Shown: positions 60,259 to 64,000 of the stretch, piece by piece | Position numbering within the stretch: the first letter of the stretch is position 1 | How the letters are laid out: the number at the start of each line of letters is the position of its first letter | Assembly (NCBI RefSeq): GCF_015832195.1 | Contig: NC_052046.1 | Location: 23,570,518 to 23,634,517, forward strand | Origin: Motacilla alba alba | Taxonomy: Eukaryota; Chordata; Aves; Passeriformes; Motacillidae | Direction: 5' to 3' | Length of the DNA: 64,000 nucleotides | Translations under genes and position numbers: made by a program | The notes under the pieces: model-generated | What the model saw: only the letters and a program-made list of their open reading frames with translations | Database searches by the model: none | What the model was told of the DNA's origin: nothing

Positions 60259-62651
60259 TATATGTATATATATAAAAATATAATAGAGAAGTTTGGGACA
60301 CCATTACCAAAGAAAGGAAAGCTCAATAAAACATAAAAGATAAAAGATATCTTGGCATTTTTCTAGCCTCCATGAGTGACCGTAAGTGCAGGCACAAAAG
60401 CCTTAGCCCCACAAGAGACTGAAATCAGCCTCCCTGTAGCCACATGGGGAGACATCTCAGCCAAGATATGGAATGGAAAGACAGAATTCTGCACAGGAGA
60501 CAAGGAAATGGCTGATGGGCAGCTTTTCTCCTTCACCCTGTTCCTGGACCTCAGCTTGCCACTAGGTGGGATGTGGTCTGTTCTGTGCCTTGCCAGTTCA
60601 GCACAAAGGGAAAAGTGCAAGGTGAAGGGAGCCAGGCACCATTGAGTCTCCCCTTCTCTCCTTGGCTGGGTTCAGATCTTGTTGAATGCTCCTGCCTGCC
60701 AGAGAAATGTGCTGGTAAATTTTTTTAACACTGGAATATAGATGGCTCTGAGTCATGAGCCTCTTTCTGTTCAGAGCCAATGTCCTGAAAAGTTCTAGCA
60801 GGGAAATTTTAAAGAAAGCCTGCAATGATCCACTCACTATTAATCTGATGCTAAGTGACCTGAGAGCAGAGGTCCCAGAGCAGTAACAACAATCCAGAGA
60901 TCTGTATCATTATCTGCTGGGCTCATGTGATTCACAGTGCAATAAGTGAATCATACTGACCAAATTTTCAGCCGTCCACAACGGTATGGACACTCCACAG
61001 AGGCACTTCTGGAAAAGTTCAGAAGAGCCAATACTGTAAGGTGGAGAGGGATTCTTATCCTGTGTCTGACTTTGCTTTAGAGGAGTGGTGATGGGGGGGA
61101 CACATACTCAAGAGTGCCCCAGGGAGGAGAAAGAGCCATCCCAGAGGCGGTTGCTTTGCCTGTTTTTTACACACAAACACACACAACACACAGATGTGCA
61201 CATGCAATCGCCTGCCCCTTGCACACACAGCAAACACCTCACACACAAGTCAGAGGAGAGCAGAGACTTGCAGCTTCTTACCTTCAGGAAGTCCCCCCCT
61301 CGGCAGTCGATGTTTACAAAGTCGTAGTGTATTGTGATGAGCTCCTCGGGCTCTCCGATGAAGAAGGTTGCACAGTGCAGCTGTGGTTGGTCTGCGGTGA
61401 AGGTGAACTGCCCCCCTATACTCAGCATGTCAATGCACCCTGGAGAGGCAGGGACAAAGGGCTGCTGCTTCTGCCTGCTCTGGAGGAGGACCCCGTGCCA
61501 GCTCCCACTGTGCAGGGAGGAGGGGGATAGGAAAGACCCCCCCCCCCCGCACTGGGATCCGGATGGCAGTGAGGACAGGGAGAGCCAGCTGAAGCAATTA
61601 GGAGCCTGCTGAGCATCAGAGGATAAATAGTAACTGGCAGGTGTGTGTGACAGGGGGGTAATGAGGGAGAATGGTGTGTCAATGCATCTCCGAGCAGAAA
61701 ACTGTGTGTATATGTGCACAAACACTCTATTCTTTCAGATTTCTCTCCAATCACAGCTGCTACACCTATCACAACCTTGGCAATGTGACCATGCCTAGGG
61801 GGCATGGGTGGGGGAATCCTCATCGTAGTCCAGTTATTTTGGACCATTAACTATGAACCCCAACTCTCTGCCTTAAACCACAGGTTTAATGCGTGTTTAA
61901 TGCTTTGTCCTTCTTCTCCCTAGTCTTGCAAAAAGCTCCTGCAGCTCTATTACTCCCAATTAGCCCCTTTCCCTCCCTGAGGTATCCCCAGGATTCTCCA
62001 CCTGCCAGTAGTCCCTACTAGAGCACCAAAGAAACTCACGGAGTGACCGCCGGTAGACCTGTCCTGCAGACAGCTCTCGCTTCAGATCTTCACTGAGTAG
62101 TAGGAAGGGGTCATCTTCGCCAGCATCCCCCACCTGGTTAAAGATGGAGGGCAAAAAGAGTCTGGGGCAAACTGAAATGCAGCTCTCTCCCTGCAGCTCT
62201 CAAGAACAGGCACAGTGTATTATGTCCCCCCTCCAGAAACAGTGCAGCTGTGGAAGAGCTCAGGCTGAAAGCTGCCAACCTGCAGTAGAGGAGAAATAAA
62301 CCTGGGATCTAAGAGGTGAGCCCAGCAGCTAAGTGCATTGAGAGTTTCTTAAATCCTTAGCAAAATTGCTGAGCACAAATAAATAGAGGGGTAGTACAGA
62401 ATACATGGGACTGTTGCATTAATGTTACCCAGGCGTAAGTTTAATTCAGGAGGAGTGGGAATAAGAAAGGGAGAGAGAATAAAGCACAATGCTTGAAAGG
62501 TGAGAGCACAAGTTAGAAGATAGCAGCTAAAAGCACAGTGAGAAGTTTAATCATCAGCCCTATTGCTCACCTCTAAGTATCTGGTTTCTCCTTTGGAAGC
62601 GGCCAGGAAGATGAGAATGAGGTGGCATTGAAACTGGAAAGCAGACGGCAT
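54257..62651 (-). CDS. CRHBP: CRHBP, corticotropin-releasing hormone binding protein (complete, seven coding exons)
   Basis: This secreted glycoprotein binds CRH and urocortin and limits their access to CRH receptors. Coding exons: 62651-62571, 62133-62040, 61439-61282, 59184-58974, 57345-57197, 55878-55761 and 54414-54257. They total 969 bp, 322 residues plus TGA, with all junctions in phase. The N-terminus [20 protein letters not shown] is a signal peptide. After it, ten cysteines are conserved: RCIDML, LHCATF, DCRGG, FCESG, PCNV, NCSF, SCAG, DLCHS, GCDN and EFCF. They fit the five disulfides known for the family. NCS in exon 5 is the conserved N-glycosylation site. The last 20 residues diverge from the mammalian tail but keep the length and the final Cys. 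The gene lies about 36 kb upstream of AGGF1 in the same orientation, as in mammals. No frameshift or premature stop is present. Confidence 0.98.
54415..55760. other. CRHBP intron 6
   Basis: No recognised repeat. The open frames in this stretch were read; none is a CRHBP exon. Confidence 0.75.
55761..55878 (-). CDS. CRHBP: CRHBP exon 6
   Basis: The exon encodes [20 protein letters not shown] followed by [19 protein letters not shown]. It contains two conserved cysteines. The acceptor is TTTTTAAG, a less common A before AG. The donor is CTG|GTAAGA and the exon ends in phase 1. Confidence 0.96.
55879..57196. other. CRHBP intron 5
   Basis: No recognised repeat or exon; AT-rich near the 5' end. 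Confidence 0.75.
57197..57345 (-). CDS. CRHBP: CRHBP exon 5
   Basis: The exon encodes (P)[36 protein letters not shown] and a segment ending NGLFLK. It contains two conserved cysteines and the NCS glycosylation sequon. The coding region extends upstream of the internal ATG near 57304, as shown by PCNVISQTP and the CCCAG acceptor. It ends in phase 0. Confidence 0.97.
58070..58210 (+). repeat. GTTTT-rich low-complexity block
   Basis: Irregular runs of GTTTT, GTTTG and TTGTTT, about 140 bp, in CRHBP intron 4. Confidence 0.8.
58275..58470 (+). mobile_element. CR1 3' end fragment in CRHBP intron 4
   Basis: 'actggaacaggttgcccagt', 'aggttggatgaggccctgga' and 'caacccaagctgttctacga' follow the CR1 3' end, opposite to the gene. 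Confidence 0.85.
58974..59184 (-). CDS. CRHBP: CRHBP exon 4
   Basis: The 211-bp exon encodes [15 protein letters not shown], then [22 protein letters not shown] and [11 protein letters not shown]. This is a near-complete match to the conserved core, with one cysteine. The acceptor is GTAG and the donor C|GTAAGT. It ends in phase 1. Confidence 0.97.
59185..61281. other. CRHBP intron 3
   Basis: It holds a long T-run (about 59502-59519) and the TA/TG compound microsatellite. No exon is missing between exons 3 and 4, which join K|MFDGW. Confidence 0.75.
60086..60275 (+). repeat. Compound TA/TG microsatellite (about 190 bp)
   Basis: Alternating blocks of (TA)n separated by TGTG steps repeat with a period of about 20-25 bp and end in a longer (TG)n. 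Open frames across it (for example Ile/Tyr/Cys/Val repeats) are artefacts. Confidence 0.95.
61282..61439 (-). CDS. CRHBP: CRHBP exon 3
   Basis: The 158-bp exon encodes (R)[33 protein letters not shown] and the segment ending [10 protein letters not shown]. It holds the first three conserved cysteines, in the region that in the mammalian protein contributes to CRH binding. The acceptor is CCAG and the donor AAG|GTAAGA. It ends in phase 0. Confidence 0.97.
61440..62039. other. CRHBP intron 2
   Basis: A C-run of about 11 lies near 61538-61548, some 100 bp upstream of exon 3. No other feature. Confidence 0.75.
62040..62133 (-). CDS. CRHBP: CRHBP exon 2
   Basis: It encodes [20 protein letters not shown] and then [11 protein letters not shown]. 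This is the conserved DPFLL...LKREL...YRR start of the mature protein. The acceptor is CCAG and the donor C|GTGAGT. The exon is 94 bp and ends in phase 1. Confidence 0.96.
62134..62570. other. CRHBP intron 1
   Basis: A 437-bp intron with no recognised repeat. Confidence 0.75.
62571..62651 (-). CDS. CRHBP: CRHBP exon 1 coding part, signal peptide
   Basis: Its 27 codons encode [20 protein letters not shown] followed by GETRYLE. A hydrophobic core with small residues near the end is a typical signal peptide. The ATG has A at -3. The donor is GAG|GTGAGC and the exon ends in phase 0. Confidence 0.96.
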
Positions 62652-62745
62652 GCTGACACCTCCTCTGGTGGCCGTCCCCCTGTGGCCAAGTTTCCCTGGG
62701 TCTGTGCCGGTATGCAGAAGCTGCTGGGGTGTCTTGGAGCGACTC

Positions 62746-62753
62746 TTTTTATA
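62746..62753 (-). promoter_or_regulatory. CRHBP: CRHBP TATA box
   Basis: On the minus strand this reads TATAAAAA, 95 bp or so upstream of the CRHBP ATG. It would place transcription start near 62720 and give a 5' UTR of about 70 nt. A DR1-like TGACAAAGGTCCA (plus strand) lies further upstream near 62850. The start site is inferred. Confidence 0.8.
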
Positions 62754-64000
62754 GAGCTGTTGGGAGGGGAGGCACTTGGTCCCCGTACTGATAGGGTAAC
62801 CCATGGTAACTGAATTCCTCTCACAGTGACACAGTACGTGGGCATGACAAAGGTCCAAATTACAGCCACAAATTTTCAAGACGGTTGCATTCCCCTCTCT
62901 GGCAGATGTCTTTCCTCCTAATCTGTCTGGTGGAATAGCTGAAAACCTCTGGGGGAGAGAGCCCATCCCTGTGCATATGGGGCACTCACACACTGTGTTT
63001 ATTTCCAGTTATTCCAAAGCAAGCAATGAGGAGCATCCCTCCCTCCTCCTACGGCAGTCCCGGGGTATTTCAGACCTACAGGGCTTTCTGCCTACCTTCT
63101 GCTGCTCTGTGACATGCAGCTCTGTACTGTGCCTGTGCCTGTGCTGGGTGCTTCCTGCTGGCCAGGCCAGGGTTGACATCCCTGCATCCCAGGCAGGTTT
63201 TCAGCCTGTGCCAGCATCTCTCCAGGCTCTGCAGCAAGCACACAGGCAAAATCAGACAGCTCTTACCACCAAAACCAGCTTTCATACAGAAATTATGAAA
63301 ACTTGGGCTTCCCAAGGGCATATTAATCACAGAACTCCTGATACTGCTTCAGACTTGATCCTCAAGTGAAACCTGAGAAGACCTTTAAAAGTTGAGCCTG
63401 TGAGTGAAAATTCATAACTCTGCAGAGTACTAAAAATCTGGAACTCAGCAGAGGTATTAGATATAGGGTATATATCTGAAATCCATTGAAGCTCCTTGGG
63501 AATTACAAGTTTTGTTGGAAAACTGCAGGGTTTAGTCCCAGTTTGCATAAGAGGATGGCTGGAACATCAGGAAGGAAGGTGAGAGGTGCCTTGGAGACCA
63601 TGAGGATCAGAAGGGGCTGCAGAGGAGCCCAGCCTTACTCGCTATTTTTTTTGCTCACTCTCTAAAGAGATTGATAAGGTTAAAATTACAGCTTGTCCCC
63701 TCCAATCCCAAATTCTGGCTGCAGTGTCTCAGTTTGCCCTGCCAGTCCCCAATCCATACCTCAGACACGAGTGTTGAGGGATATTCAGTGCAGGGAGCTG
63801 GGTGTACAGCTGCAGTGGGAGCTGCAGATGGAGGTCTGGGGGGCAGGAGTCTGAGCCCAAAGTAAGAGGCTGTGAACTGCCAACGTTTTGAGTTCCAGAA
63901 GGCCCAGGGACCTGTGGCACCAGCCAGGTGACCAGACACTCAGAGATACAGCAAGAGTCGAGGACTCAGTTGGAAGATCACAGACCTTCACATACATAGA
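62754..64000. other. Upstream region of CRHBP
   Basis: Promoter-distal sequence, no CpG island. GGTAAC occurs twice as a direct repeat around CCAT near 62796-62811. No further gene is visible to the window end. Confidence 0.55.

Noticed and set aside
59955..60336. Four long frames over the TA/TG repeat
   Set aside because: They are simple translations of a microsatellite.

Overview
The window looks like bird nuclear DNA, possibly from a songbird. It carries many fragments of CR1 LINEs, several solo LTRs of avian endogenous retroviruses, and two vertebrate genes with short exons and compact introns. No bacterial, phage or plasmid features are present. Gene names come from recognising the encoded protein families and from splice-frame consistency; no database was consulted.

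Both genes are on the minus strand. Positions 1 to 18412 hold the 5' half of AGGF1 (angiogenic factor with G-patch and FHA domains 1). Seven coding exons are visible: coiled coil, acidic linker, OCRE domain split over exons 4 and 5, lysine-rich and acidic linkers, and the first strands of the FHA domain. All seven join in frame. The rest of the FHA domain and the G-patch lie beyond position 1. The promoter is a CpG island (about 18020-18960) with a GGGGC tandem array and a short upstream ORF.

Positions 54257 to 62651 hold the complete seven-exon CDS of CRHBP (corticotropin-releasing hormone binding protein). It is 969 bp and encodes 322 aa, the length I recall for the human protein. The signal peptide, all ten structural cysteines and one N-glycosylation site are retained. 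A clear TATA box lies about 95 bp upstream of the start codon.

The roughly 35 kb between the two genes contains no gene I can support. It holds CR1 fragments, three solo LTRs, microsatellites, and AT-rich stretches with homeodomain/POU-like motifs that may be conserved enhancers. The order CRHBP then AGGF1, transcribed in the same direction, matches mammalian synteny. The two genes have unrelated roles (secreted CRH buffer; nuclear/angiogenic factor), so the link is positional.

I found no convincing undescribed biological system. The best leads are a NAGNAG acceptor and a weak donor in AGGF1, its GGGGC-rich promoter with a possible uORF, two same-family solo LTRs flanked by the same 4-bp repeat, a length-variable AGAGC repeat inside CR1 copies, and two candidate conserved non-coding elements.
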